A DNA stretch of 64,000 nucleotides. Source: Galeopsis tetrahit. Taxonomy: Eukaryota; Streptophyta; Magnoliopsida; Lamiales; Lamiaceae. The stretch is taken from contig OY776123.1 in NCBI GenBank assembly GCA_963675135.1, positions 1,056,501 through 1,120,500 on the forward strand, in the 5' to 3' direction. Positions 34,885 to 47,862 of this stretch are shown here, piece after piece. The notes under the pieces are model-generated. The model did not search any database, had not been told where the DNA came from, and saw nothing but the letters and a program-made list of their open reading frames with translations. The translations under genes and the position numbers were made by a program. Every line of letters starts with the position of its first letter. Within the stretch, counting starts at the first letter, position 1.

Positions 34885-37229
34885 TTAGTAAAGCGGGCAA
34901 AGGAGTCGAGGAGTGGGCACCGCCTTCAATCGGGTGGCGAGTGGTGCCGTCAGACCGAACATATCGGTCATATCGAGCTCGTCGGGCTTCATTCCGTCGG
35001 GCAATTCCCACGTAAAACAATGGAGAAGGTGCACCACCGCTACTTCTAGCGCGTAGAGTCCGAGTTGCATCCCGGGGCAGGACCTACGACCCGACCCGAA
35101 TGGAATGAACTCAAAATTACTCCCCTTGTAATCGGGTACGCCTTCTTTGAGAAAGCGCCAAGGCTTGAACGCCTCAGCGTCTTCCCACGCGTTCTCATCG
35201 CGCCCTATGGCCCACGCGTTGATCATCACTCGCGACTTACGCGGAATGTAGTACCCTCCAACCACGGTTTCTTCGGAAGTCTCGTGGAGGAGAAGGGGGA
35301 TCGGAGGGTGGAGACGAAGGACTTCTTTCAAGCAACAACGGAGGTAGGTCAATTTCTCGAAATCGGCTTCTTCAACTTTTCGGTCCAAACCCACTACGTC
35401 GATAAGCTCTTGTTGTACCTTCTTTAAGTCTTCCGGGCTTCTCATTAACTCCGCCATGGCCCACTCAATCGCAGACGCTACCGTTTCAGTCCCACCAAAC
35501 ATCACGTCCTGCATGTATAAGACGAAACTCCACTTTAGTAATGAAAATCATAACTTATTGAAAACATATTAAAAACAAATTTTGTTGTTAAATAAATGAA
35601 CAAGATAATATGGTAGGTGTCAAGTGCTCATCACATCACATCACAATTATCTTTTTGGACAAAATGCCATTTTTGAATTTTGGTTTAGTACTATTGAAAT
35701 TTCAAAAAATATTAATTAATCATGTAGTAACTCTTGTCCTATGAGCGTAAGCACGAGAGTGACATTTCATTAAAATATAGCCATATAGGTAAAAATAATA
35801 TCAAAATAATATTATAGATTCATAAAACACATTATAAACGTATACTCTTTGAAGAAATTTCCCATGTAAAATATTTTTGCACCCTCAAAAAAATAAAGAA
35901 AAATAAAATTGTGATTATCTAATATCTATAATGAGCATCTAATTCTTTTTTCAATCACGATTTTAAAAAATTGCAGAAGCAAGATATACTATTACTGGAA
36001 AACAAAAACGATACTATGTATCACTTTCGTTTCAAAGTTGACGGAATTTTCAGAACGACATCGTTTTTTGTCAGCAACTTGGCTGGAATCGACTGTCCAC
36101 TTGCTAGTCACATGACATAAAACAATTTCGTTTGAGATTCTGACAACTTTAAGACAAAATTGATATATTCTTTCGCTTTCCAACCATTTAAAATAGTTAT
36201 TTTGGAAACTAAATCTTGGAAATAAAACAATTTTTTTTTTGAAAGGAAAACGCTGAAACGTACAAAAAAGGAAAGTGTAAAGTTCCGACAACTTACCATA
36301 ATGATTGCTTTAATATTATCCCTTGTAAGTTTGAATGAATTCTGCAAATCCTCACTCTCTGAAACTTTGGCCTTTTCATCACTATAAAAAGCCAATAATT
36401 CATCCACCATATCCGTATCACCGGGCTCATTATTATCAATTTCGGGCTTTTTTTTCTGCATATGTTCATCAATAACAGAGTCTATAAACCCATCAAGTGA
36501 GGCCCGGGCTTCCACCAATCTAGTGTTCAGGCCCGACGGGTCGGCCCAGCCCATCCACGGAATAAAATCCGCAACGTTAAACGCACCGAATAGCTTCGAA
36601 AACTCCTGCAAAATCTGGATAAAGTTATCCTGCCCGGCCCGTGAGCTCGACCCGAACGCGGCCCGGTATATAATATTCTTGGTCAGCCCGAACACCAATT
36701 CCCCCACGTTCACCGGGCCCCCGCTGCCCGTAGCCACGGCCCGGACCATCTCGTCGACCTCGTCCCGGACCGAGTCCCACGACTCGGCCCGTTTACGACT
36801 AAAAAGCTTCATGACGCATAGCTTTCGCATTTGGCGCCAAAACGGCCCGTAATGCGCGAAAGCCATGTCGGCCCGGTCGTAGGTTAAGTAACGGATGGCG
36901 ATAGTCGCGGGCCGGTTCGAAAATATGTTGTCCTGGACTTGTAGGACTTGTCGGGCGATCTCCGCGTTGGAGACCGCCACCATGTGGAGGCTCCCCATCT
37001 TTAGATGGAGAATTCCGCCGTATTTTTTGGCAAGATGGGCCAGACCACGATGTGTGAGCTGACCCATCATGCCCATGTTACCTATCACGGGCCAGCCACG
37101 TGGCCCGGGAGGGTAACGTTTACGGCGGAATCTTGATAAAATGAGCAACAAAAGTAGAGGGGTGATGAAAAAGATTAGCAAGGGTTTTGCTTCTAGAGCT
37201 TGGAGAAGAGCAACCATTTTCTTTTCCAT
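34885..37229 (-). CDS. F5H: Ferulate/coniferaldehyde 5-hydroxylase, cytochrome P450 CYP84A type, 518 aa
   Basis: Two exons on the - strand, 37229-36297 (311 codons) and 35508-34885, are joined in phase 0 over a 788-bp GT-AG intron. The enzyme hydroxylates C5 of coniferaldehyde/coniferyl alcohol at the ER membrane, directing monolignols to syringyl lignin and sinapate esters. Visible features: N-terminal anchor (about 14-34), hinge PPGPRGWPVIGN, the very family-specific QVQDNIFSNRPA and FAHYGPFWRQMRKLCVMKLF, I-helix GGTET (316-320), K-helix ExxR (E373-R376), the PERF-like FKPWRF (425-430) and the haem loop FGSGRRSCPG with Cys455. Length fits the family (about 520). The start is the first Met of an open frame; a second Met lies four codons on. 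A palindromic TATA box lies 132 bp upstream. It is a single intact copy. Confidence 0.96.
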
Positions 37230-37360
37230 GATTTTTCTTTTTTTTGTCCAAGAATTGTTTGTACAAATTCTTGTGACCTAATTTGCTGCAAAAATAATAG
37301 TTGAAAAAAAAGAGAATTTCAATATTGTTTTTGCTAAATTTTGGTGGATCTAAGGGTGGA

Positions 37361-37370
37361 TTTATATAAA
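37361..37370 (-). promoter_or_regulatory. TATA box and nearby AC-like element of the P450 gene
   Basis: TTTATATAAA lies about 130 bp before the start codon. About 35 bp further upstream, 37402-37408 reads ACCTAAT on the - strand, which fits the ACC(T/A)A(A/C)(T/C) MYB-binding consensus of lignin genes. One short match is weak evidence. Confidence 0.5.
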
Positions 37371-38281
37371 TGAGCAATGCCTTGTTGGGGTAATTTAATA
37401 AATTAGGTAGATAGATTTGAATGAAATCAGAGTGGGCCATAAAGAAATAAATTTATTTATATATATTTTAAAAATAAGATAGGAAGTGTGTGTCTCTTTA
37501 TTAAAATATCCAATAGTAAATTGCAGTCCACTAGAATTAATTTATATATTCTACCTTTTCAAAACAAGTGTCCTATGTAGTAAATTTTAATTTTAACATA
37601 GGTGTCCTTTTAGGGTTTTTTTTCCTCGAATTATTACGATTTAAAAATGCATTTAAATTGTACATATGTACAGTGAAAACAAACAATTGTAAGGTACACT
37701 TGATGTATACAAAATTAACATTAATTTAAAGTAGTAGTGTGAATGTGTGAAAAGATACAAATTGAAACAACTAGAATTTCATTTATTTATTGAATTTTTT
37801 TACTTTTTATTTGGCCATTCTTATTTTAACACATATATAAGACTAATTAAGGACTAACTCTAACATAAAGTGTGTGTGAATGTGTGAAAAGATGCAAATT
37901 GAAACAACCAGAATTTCATTTATTTGTTTATTGAATTTTTTAATTATTTATTTGACCAATTCTTATTTTTAATTAATTTAGGTTTGAAATTAGTATTTCA
38001 AATTCATCGCACATTGAAATAGGAAAATGTAAACCTAATTAATGGTGATGTATCATTATCAACAATCAATTGCTCAGCCGCAATCTTGAAGTTTTCAATT
38101 ATAAATTTTTCTTATTTGTCACTATTTTTTGTTTTATACTACAATTTTTAAAATAAATTAATTTGATTTTAAAATAAAAGATACTAGTATAATATTTGAA
38201 AAGTATATATAATTTTTCATTTATTTAAAATAGTGAAAGAATTGTAATGAATAATTTTTTTGTTGGTTCAAATAGAGAATA

Positions 38282-38640
38282 AAAGTTGTATATTAAAAGA
38301 GAAAAAAATACACAAAGTTAAAAGTTCACAAGTCGAACCAGAGGTCGAGAAAATAATCGAACTTAAAATGGTCGAAACAGAAAAAGGAGTCTATGGTAGT
38401 TCAAAGGCATCGCTTCATCGTCCCGCGTTGACAGAGTTTATCTCATTGTCAATCCTTGTCGAGTGATCAACAGTGAAGGCCTCAGAGGCCCTATCCTCTA
38501 TCCCGTCGATGATGCTTTCCGGTGGTTGTCGTTGGGGTACAACCACTTCGGATGGCCTGGGGCATGGAGAAGCCACAAGTGCAAGATCAAGTGTGTCGTC
38601 GGCAGACAACTCTAAAAATGCAGCAGCCATCAAATCATGA
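38282..38640 (-). repeat. Unclassified dispersed repeat with decayed coding end
   Basis: On the - strand an 88-residue open frame (38681-38415) reads LELSADDTLDLALV, PPESIIDGIED, ASEAFTVDHST, then a stop. It is followed by a 3' region ending 'cgacctctggttcgacttgtgaac' and a T-rich tail. The copy at 46206-46690 aligns over both parts (ASEVFTVDFSS). It looks like the 3' end of a retroposed or transposon-borne gene. I cannot name the protein. Confidence 0.55.
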
Positions 38641-40001
38641 ATGTTTTTTGTGAGCTCGTGAAGACTTAAAAAAACATACACATTTTGAATCTATTTCAAT
38701 CAAAACATACACATGTGTATATTTTTCTATCGATAGTTTCATTAAATACTTTAGTTGTATCTCAATCAGATCACTTGTACCATATCTATAGTAAAATTTA
38801 GAAAACTTAAAATTTCAAACACTAATTTTCAAAAGACGCTTAAAAGTTAAAACAACTTAAAAGTCAAAAATAAACATAGCCTTAGGATTTTTATTTAAAT
38901 ATTTGCTACTTGCAGGAAAATGCCATTTGCAATATATTTGTACAAGTGGTGTATTAGTAGGGTGCAAGAAATCGACAAAATTTGATTAAAATTAAAATAT
39001 TTTTACTAATTATAATTATAAATATAAATTATCAGCTATATCTGTCAAAACTGTGATGTAATGAAACGACTCGTTAGTTGTCGTTTTCTTGTTCACCTAA
39101 CTTTTTTAATTTCAATTACTCATTTAGTACCCATCTGATTTTATTTTATTTCGTTGCAACTTACTAAAATTTATACATATTTATTTAATAAAATTCATTA
39201 TTTCTTTTTATATTATTTTTTACATCTTCTTACCTTTTTTTTTAACCTTACTACATATTTAATACGGAGTATTATTCTTTCGATTTAAAAATAAGTTTAT
39301 TTAATTTGTATATTTTGGACATATATAAAATTTCCATCACTTGATTGACCTTACACAGAAATATCACGTGTTAGTATAAAGATTCGGATATGGATATTTA
39401 TTATTTAGCTTCTCTATGCACATTATTTAATTTAATTATTAAAGTAATCGACTTTAAATGGTTGATTATTTACGTAGGTATAATTGTAAATTTTAATAAT
39501 AATAATATGATACTCACTCCTTTTTCTTTTCTTTTGTACTAAAATTAAGGATCATATATTTTCGATAAATGAGTGCAAAATATATTTTTTAATTAAAATG
39601 AGAAATTTTATGGATAAATTCCGAAGAAACATAAAAAAAAATATTAATAATTAAGAAAATATTTTACACAAGAAATATGTTTAATTGATATAGTTTTTAA
39701 AAAATTGTGAATTTTTAGTTCATTTTACCTTAATTACTTATATTTCATATCAGTTTTTATCTAAAAAAAAAACGATAATTATTTTATAACAAATTTGAAG
39801 TCCATTAAAAAAAAAAAAAACGTTGTTTGCGGAGTTTACACACATAAACTAAAATTTAATTTCAGCAGACACAATAAATATGAAAAGTATGTTAATTCAT
39901 GCTGAAGTCACTCACTAATTAAAATACTTAATTATAAAGCAATTAATTTATCGTGTAAAACGACATAATATCAAAACAATTGTCCTACTACTCATTAATT
40001 C

Positions 40002-40006
<5 letters not shown>

Positions 40007-40045
<39 letters not shown>
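40007..40045. repeat. (TA)n microsatellite
   Basis: About 39 bp of uninterrupted TA dinucleotides. Confidence 0.92.
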
Positions 40046-40047
<2 letters not shown>

Positions 40048-40185
40048 TAATTAATTAATTACGTTTTGTCTGTGTATTGCATGATACTAATATATTCCCC
40101 GTGACTTATTTTAATAATAATAAATAAATAAAAACATACGTATAGTATCATTCACTGCCGACATGGAATCTGTACCTAAAATATA

Positions 40186-40482
40186 CTCCATTTGTTTTTT
40201 AATAGACGATGTTTTTGTGAATTTTATTGAAATTAATAAATACTCCGTAATATGTATTGACAAGTACATTTTTATCTAATAAAGAATTAATGTTTCTAAT
40301 CACATTAATTCTTTAATGCATATTAATTATCTTAAATAATAGTAAAAGTTAGAAATTAAAATATTTTTTAAACATAAAGAAAGGACATAATTAAAATAAA
40401 CAGTGTAAAAAAATTTAAAATATATTTTAATTGTGTACAAGAATTTTTTTTAAAAACATCGTCTATTAAAAAACAAAGGGAG
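40186..40482. mobile_element. Stowaway-type MITE with long inverted ends
   Basis: Left CTCCATTTGTTTTTTAATAG and right CTATTAAAAAACAAAGGGAG, with the match continuing inwards (acgatgttttt / aaaaacatcgt) and TA at each end. Confidence 0.88.
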
Positions 40483-41039
40483 TATCATTAAAACCAAAAT
40501 TAGACATAAATTAGTTAGAAGGTCATAACAAACGCTTTTTGTGCAAGTTATTTAAATAAAAAATCAAGGAGCAAAAATAAATAAATCCTGAGAAAATGGT
40601 CAATATTTATCAATTAATTATAGAAAATAAAAATGTATATCTCATACAGTCATACTACATACTTCTCATACAGTCATACTACATACTTTATCTATCCAAT
40701 AAAATTTTGCACACCTCCTTTTACACATGTTTTTAAAAAAGTTACAGTAAAAAATATTGTTGGTAGATACTCAATCTTGATAATAAAGAAAAAAAATATT
40801 TAAAAATTAATTATTTAAATAAAATAAATATATATTTTGTGAGCCAAAAAATATCTGAAACGAGGAGTATAATAAATTAATCTTGAGAAAATGATCAATA
40901 TTTATCAATTAAATAAAAAGGATAGATTTTGATGCATGAGCTTAGCTCTATGATTGCTAATGTCTTGGTTCAGACACTTTAACCTTTGACAACTTCATCT
41001 TACCTCTACAAAAGAGCTTAAGTACTTTGTCGCCAAGTG

Positions 41040-41305
41040 TGTAATGTAACGATGGGGAAGCTTTTGATTTTTTTCAAGTCTTTTTTTCTATTTCGATCAT
41101 TTTGAATTTGATGAGTTTTTTTGAGTTTTTATTGCTTTGGTTGGTTGGTGAATTTAGAGAGATGTATTTTATTTTTTATCTTATTCCGGTTTTGTTAATT
41201 TTTGGAAGATTTTTTCGAACAGAATTGTAATAGTGTTCCGATCTCTAATTTAACTTGTGAATTTATGACTTTATATCTTTTTTTTTCTTTTAATATTCAA
41301 CCTCT
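41040..41305 (+). repeat. Unclassified dispersed repeat, 3' part
   Basis: It shares 'tattgctttggttggttgg', 'ttcgaacagaatt' and 'gacttgtgaatttatgactt' plus a T-rich tail with 59020-59480, and inverted with 38282 and 46206. Confidence 0.6.
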
Positions 41306-41562
41306 AGTACCTCCAAAAGAGCTTGAAATTATGTCTTAATCATTTGTACGTACACTTTAGTATGTACAAATATTTTATACATGTGGTTGATTTTATAAAT
41401 CAAAACCATATATATAAACTATATAAACATTTTCAACCACATGATAATGATGAAAAATTAGAGCTGATTGCATTTGTAATAAAATTATAAATGGAATAAT
41501 TCTAGCATACATTCAAGGTTACCTAGTCATTATTTTTATTGTGTTTGTGTTGTTATCTGTCC

Positions 41563-42019
41563 TAGGGATGGCAATTTTAACTCGGTCCGTCCCGACCCGT
41601 GTTATTTGGGTCGCCCCGCTCCAGACCCGTATTGAAATGGGACGGGTTCGGGTATCACTCTCGACCCGTGACTCGGATCCGTGACCCTTTTATATATATA
41701 TATTATACATATAAATATAATATATCTTCAATATTTTGATGTTTATTAATATGTAGTATAACAATAATTTACCTTCATAAATGTGAAAATAAATTTATAA
41801 GCATACTTTTAAGACTATTTTATTTATTTTTCAATACAAATTTAAATTTTATGTTATATGTTTTTAAAAAAAATTATTATTTTTAATTGTTAAAAAAAAA
41901 TAAAAATGGGGCGCCCCGATTTGCCCCGCCACCTGAACGAATCGACCCGCCCCGGACCCGAATTGAAACGGGTTGGGTCAGGGTATCTAGGTGCCCGACC
42001 CGGCCCATTGCCATCCCTA
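41563..42019. mobile_element. Non-autonomous hAT-type element
   Basis: The ends TAGGGATGGCAAT and ATTGCCATCCCTA are perfect inverted repeats, with flanking ATCTGTCC (41555-41562) and ATCTATCC (42020-42027), an 8-bp duplication with one mismatch. GC-rich sub-terminal blocks (cccgacccg, gcccg) surround an AT-rich, non-coding centre. Confidence 0.93.
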
Positions 42020-42027
42020 ATCTATCC

Positions 42028-45000
42028 TCACGATATTGTATCAAGTTCGTTTTAATCCAATAAACACGATAAAATTAATTGATGGTGCACTAACACGACA
42101 CAATATAATAATGACATGTGTATATTAAAATATTCGTTAAAGTCTTTATCCTTGAAAATAAATTTTGTAATTTACCATTAATTTTTTATGGGGTTGCTTC
42201 AGTACTCCATATTTGACCTTTATATTTACACATTTTTTTTAATCTTAAAATAAGTATATAATAATCATTGGAATGTATTTTATTCTTAAAAAAATCATGA
42301 TTATTATAGATGACCAATATTAGGGTAATCTTAGTTTGTAATTTATCATTAATATATTTGTCATTTTGCCAACAGTTTAAAGAATTTTTTTTTTTTTTTT
42401 TTTTTAGAGAAAATGAAATTATTTCATGATTTAAATCTCACTTAAAGTAAACATCACTTATATTAGATTCTTCACTGAATCTCCTTCTAATAGGATATTG
42501 GCAATAATTTAGTTCAAGAGTAAGAGTGAGTACTGTTAAAAAAATCCATATAAATGAATTAATTTTACACTTTTTTACAAGTTCAGACTTTACCGATCAA
42601 AATCGAGTCATCAATAAATCCTATCACTTGCTTTCAATTGAAACGTGGATCGATAGAGCTTAGCAATTAGATTGGGATGATGATAATGAAAATGAAATAA
42701 TACTAAGCGTGGATGTGTAATAGTTCACCAACAAATTTAAATTTTTGGAGACGAAATTAAATTAAATTTAAAACGATATGGCTAAAAATATATATTCTTC
42801 ATGTTTGCTTAAAAAAAATAAAAAATCGTCTCTTAATTTAATTAAACTCATTTTTCTTCTAATTTTTTATTTTGTAAATGATTTCAAAGTTTATGCTTTT
42901 TTTTTTATTTAATTTCATAGTACTAATAGTCCCACTCATTTACTAATTTCTCGAAAATGAATAGGTGATGATGACTCTTACCTACCCTGATTTGAGTCCA
43001 TTTCTATTTGTTTAACCAAAAATAAAATACAAGTTACATCACTGATAATTATTTCTAATAATATAAAATAATAATAACAATGATAGAAATATTCTGCCTA
43101 GGTGAAATAATTATTCGAACCTTATATATGTGATTCTTTTATTTATTTTATTCAAAAAAATATAATCAACATCACGAGAATTGGACTGAAATACTTTGAT
43201 TAAATCAACTTAGCTAAGTCAATTTTAATGTTTATATTTCAAAGGTTCCCATTTGACATGTTGAAAACTTGTTCAATTAATTTTGGGTTATATGAGGGAT
43301 TAAAACAAAATACATCATTAAAAATTATCCTTTTTTTTGAATGTTTTTGTAATTTTTCACTTTTTTTCACATCAGATATGTATTCAAATTGTATCAATTT
43401 AGTTTTAAATCGTTGAAAGAAACAAAAAAACGTAAACAACTTCGTTTATACGGAGTAGCACTTTTCAGATATGTGCCTCATTATTTCTGCGGAAATATCT
43501 ACTCATTTTCACTCATTTTTCGTTTTATTTACTCGATGAATTTCACATTTTTCAGGTGAAACGGATTGATAAAAAAGTGTATGTTAAGTGTAATTTAGAT
43601 TTGATCATTTTCAAATTATGAAATACAACTTCATCTTACACAGAGAATTGCAAAATTAGATGTTCATCAAGTGTGAAAGCTTAAACTAAACGATTTGTAA
43701 AATATTGACTTAATGTTCTAAAATGATGAAAATGTCTAGATAAAATCAAATTTTGAAAAAAAAAAAAAACCACAAGCTTGAATTATTTTTTACTCCAAAA
43801 TAGACTTTGCAATTGAAGGGGGAATTTTTCGTTCCCGCTCGAACGTGTGTAAAATTCTCATATATGGTTGTGTTTGGATGGAGGGATGTCATTTGAAATC
43901 CATCAATTTTTAAATCATTCCATTTTAAATCCCTTCATCCAAACACAACCAAATATTTTCTCGTGTGGGATATATGAAGACGGGGATCATATCTCTCGAC
44001 TCGTTCTTCGTGGGGTTATTACTAATACGGAGTATATTATTATTATTATTATTATACAATTGTATACATGTATAGTTAAATTATTTAATGATATATAGAG
44101 ATGAAAAATCTCCATCCCTTGATTAATTAATTAATTAGAAGTTACAATTAAGTTGCTTATATCAAAAATAAAAAATCAATTAACCATCACGGATTCACGG
44201 TATCTCACCATGTTCTTTTCTTTTATTTTATAAAAAAATATTAGAAAAAAAAATTGGAGAATTTTCATCGGAATTAAGACATTTTTATTCCATTCACTTT
44301 GCGAAAGGAGTAGTAGGAATTGTCTCTTCGTCCCCGTCCCCATCCCCGTCCTGCTTCATTGACATTCCTACCCAAAATTTGAGACCATAGATGGTGATAG
44401 AATGGCCAAATTGATGATCATGAAAAGAAGAATAGTAACAAGTAGCCAAATTTGGAACTAAACAACTTTTATTAATATACAAATAATGGTTCTATAACAC
44501 CGATTAAACCATAAATTAAATTAAATTTTGTATAATTTAATTTCATAAAGTTATTATATTGAGAGAATATTAAAAAAGTTTTTTCTTTCTCTTAATTTGT
44601 CTATTATTCAATTTTGGTCTAAAAAATATTCACATTTTCGATTTAGTCTCAATATTCAATCATAATTTGTCCTATTCTGATCTCAAAATCTCCGCAACAT
44701 TGCAAACGATACTCCGTATTTCTTGTAATGGTGAGTCTGTGACTATCCTACATAAAAAAGTTTCTGCAATATTAAAATTGTTATAAACGTACTTAAATCA
44801 ATTAAAATGCAAGAAATGTCAAATATATTTTAAAAAAAGACATATAGTAACAAATTAACATTAAAGTATTTTAAACTTTCTAGCTATTTGATTAATAAGA
44901 CATATAGTTCCTTTCTTTTGGGGCTTGAAGTGTCACTTTAAAAGCTAGAAAGTGTTACTTTTCAAAGCAATATACAATTTTACTTTTTATAAGGAAACAT

Positions 45001-45814
45001 TAGTGACATTTTATTTTTATCTTAAACATTTTTTTTAGCAATATATGTCAATAGTGACAATGACATTAGCCAATCAATTTTTTAAGCACCTATCAATTTT
45101 TATTTAACGACATTAATTTTCCTAATAAAAGTTGAGTGAGCATGTCATACAAGTTAAATAAAAGTTAAATATATACTAAATCTATATATTGTAAGTGGGT
45201 GTATTTAGGCATTGACTAAGAAAGTGGTCCACTTTTATAATATTAAACGATTTTAAAGATGTCACATTTCATAAAGTAGTTTTGTGTTTATATATAAGAC
45301 AATCTTTTATAGAATTGTTTTAAAGAAAAAGAAAAGGTATATAAAGGATTAAATCATAAATATAAAAGTATGTTGCCGATATAAATTAGGACCATAACTT
45401 TTTGAGCTGACAATTTATATGCGGTAACTTTTAAAAGTTATGAATTATGGTATGATCGATCTGAATCAACCCAAATCGGGCTAATTGACTCGATTTTGGT
45501 ATGATTTCGGATTGATTTCACTTGAATTTGGGTTGGATTTAGGTCTAATTTGAGTTTATTAAGGCAAAATAGCTTTAATTCGCGACTTTTAAAAGTTATT
45601 GTTCTAAAATTGTCAAGCTATAAAATTACGATTCTTAAATAGTCCGTCTGTAAATTTATGGTTCTCATTTTACCACCCAGCCCTTTAAGTTACGAACTTA
45701 AAAAAAATACATGTGTAATAATTAATTTACAAGTTATAAATATAATTTCTAAAATTAATAACGATGTTAAGGCAAACAAACTTGTGAAGGCAAGCAAACC
45801 TTTTTTAATGGTTT
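42028..45814. other. AT-rich intergenic DNA, no gene seen
   Basis: Apart from a short hairpin element (43865-43951) and a TTA microsatellite (44036-44054), I see nothing with coding character. The open frames here are short and low-complexity. Confidence 0.55.
43865..43951. mobile_element. Short hairpin MITE
   Basis: TGGTTGTGTTTGGATGGAGG at the left is inverted as CCTTCATCCAAACACAACCA at the right with one mismatch, and the interior 'atttgaaatcc / catttt aaatc' also pairs. The 87-bp unit folds almost end to end. Confidence 0.75.
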
Positions 45815-46058
45815 GGTCTGCTATATATGGACTCGAGTGTATGTTGTGCACCCTAGTCCTTGTTGCACTTTTCAGTTTTACTGACTTACACTTTTTGGTA
45901 AATGGTGTTGCACTTTTTAATTATTAAACTGTATAATAATATCTTTAGTCATAGTGACTTACACTTTTTAGTAATATTGTGTTGTACTTTTCAGTTTAAT
46001 AACATACACTTTTCTGTAGACTAGGGTGCACAACATAGAGTCGAGTGCATACTAGACT
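45815..46058. mobile_element. Inverted-repeat element (~244 bp)
   Basis: The left 'actcgagtgtatgttgtgc' followed by 'accctagtc' is matched inversely by 'gactagggt' and 'gcacaacatagagtcgagt' at the right. The interior repeats 'acttacactttt' and 'ttgcacttttcagttt'. It is non-coding and the class is uncertain. Confidence 0.7.
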
Positions 46059-46205
46059 TTACCTTTTTAATTTATTGATCAATAAAGGTGTTCCCTCTTT
46101 TTCAAATAATATTAAATAGGAGTACATAAATATTGTTGTGTTCGTCCAAATATTAACTAAACCCTCTTAAATAATAATAAAAAAATGGATAGCGAGAGAT
46201 AAATA

Positions 46206-46690
46206 TAGACAATAAAATAAAGAAAAAAAAAACATAAAAATCATAAGTTCACAAATCGAATCAGAGATCGAAGCGCTATTAAAATCTTACCCAAAAAAAC
46301 TCTTCTTAGGAAAGGTACATCCCTCTAAACCAAAATAAATGGAACACGAAACAAACCAACTTAAACAGTTCAAAAAGGAGAACCGTACAAAAATTACGAC
46401 GGATCAAAGACATCACCTCCATCGTCCCGTATACGAAGTGACAAGATGTGTTTTATTGACAAAGGATGACGAAAAATCAACCGTGAAGACCTCTGAAGCG
46501 ATAGCGTTAAATTCGTCAAAGACTTCTGATATTTGCCCAAATCATGAACTCAAGATAGAGTGAGACTGTAGATCAGTTTCCGGTGCTTGTCAATTGTCGT
46601 TGTAATACATCCACACCGGTTAAACGGGGTCTCCGGACTTCATCGTAGAGCGAGGGATAATCGAAAGATAATAACAAATAATTTACTAAC
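46206..46690 (-). repeat. Unclassified dispersed repeat with decayed coding end
   Basis: On the - strand (about 46545-46415) a frame reads SEVFDEFNAIASEVFTVDFSS...TGRWR before a stop, aligned with the copy at 38282-38640. The tail contains the same 'cagagatcgaagcgctattaaaatctt' block seen at 29386. The coding part is interrupted. Confidence 0.55.
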
Positions 46691-46984
46691 AATTAAAATT
46701 TAAACTCGAAAACTATGTATACTCGAAGTGCCTTCTTACTTCACTATATTGTCATTGTGACTTCACAAACAACAATGTCATCCTTAATCCTTATCTTGAT
46801 TAATTAGTTTTCTTTCAACCCATAATATAGTGTGTAATATATTAATTATATACACACTAAATCCATTGACAAATCCATTTTGCTTGTTGGATATGTAACT
46901 AAATAATTTAAGTGGACTTAATCCAATATTCTAACTTTAAACTATTCCATGATTTAGACATGTACGTGTTCAGTTACATTCATA

Positions 46985-47345
46985 TATAGACTTATACTAA
47001 TAATCTGATTCATATTTTTAAAAGAATTGATCAGTTATATAGTATGTAACATTGCACAGAATGACAAATATGCTACGTACTATATAATTTGTATTTCACA
47101 CACTTAATGATCTAGACGATAAACTCATACTAATAATCTGATTCGTATTTTTAAATGAATTAATCAGTTATATAGTATGCATGTATATTGTACAAAGGAC
47201 AAATATGTTACTTACGTACTATGTAATTTTTTTCACACACTTAATGATTTAAACTCGTGACCAGTTACATTTATAGATGGATTCATATTAATAATCTGAC
47301 TCATATTTTTAAATGAATTGATCAGTTACGTAATACGTAACATTA
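46985..47345 (+). repeat. Three-copy tandem repeat (periods ~134 and ~158 bp)
   Basis: 'actaataatctgattcatat', 'attgatcagttatatagtatg' and 'cacacacttaatgat' recur with units starting near 46994, 47128 and 47286. The units have diverged by substitutions and small indels. It is non-coding. Confidence 0.8.
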
Positions 47346-47657
47346 TACGTGAATTTTTTCCCTTTTAGTACTATTTTTATATACGTCTTTTTTTCAAATA
47401 ATTTAAGTGTGATTTTACGATTACTTCTAAAAGTTAAATTCAGCTCGGATAGCGATAAATATAGGTCGTAGAAAATCGTGAACAATTCATAATGAGATGT
47501 TGATTTTTTAATCATTTAATATTGATGAGTATATATACCATTATTAAATACGCAAAATAATTATAAATTCATATTGAGATGTGATACTTTTACAAATTTC
47601 TTATAATATGCAAAGGTTCTAAAATTATTACTTTATTTGTTTCAAAAAATAAACTTA

Positions 47658-47862
47658 TTCCCTCTATCCGTTTATAATTTTTCTATTTTTCTATTTTAGT
47701 CTGTCTATCTATAATTTTTTTCATATTTTTTATTCTTTCATTTTACATCATATTTATCATTTCTCTCTATCAATCACATCACTTATACGATCTATTATTT
47801 AATCACTTTTTTTAATTTATATGTTAAAAATTAACGAAAAATTTATAGACGAACAGATGGAG
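47658..47862. mobile_element. Stowaway-type MITE
   Basis: Left TTCCCTCTATCCGTTTATAA and right TTTATAGACGAACAGATGGAG are inverted, with TA at both flanks; about 205 bp. Confidence 0.75.

Larger units (their letters stand above)
37441..40185. other. AT-rich intergenic DNA with a dispersed repeat
   Basis: It holds the P450 upstream region, then a tandem-like pair of 'tgtgtgaatgtgtgaaaagat' phrases (37736 and 37870), the dispersed repeat at 38282-38640, and an AT microsatellite (40007-40045). I recognise no gene. Confidence 0.55.

Noticed and set aside
35065..35427. 120-residue open frame on the + strand
   Set aside because: It is the antisense shadow of exon 2 of the P450 gene, which has all P450 motifs on the - strand.
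36108..36296. Reading of the P450 first exon running on for 62 more codons
   Set aside because: The extension is intron sequence after a good GTAAGT donor at 36296; joining to 35508 restores the family sequence across IIM-DVMFGG.
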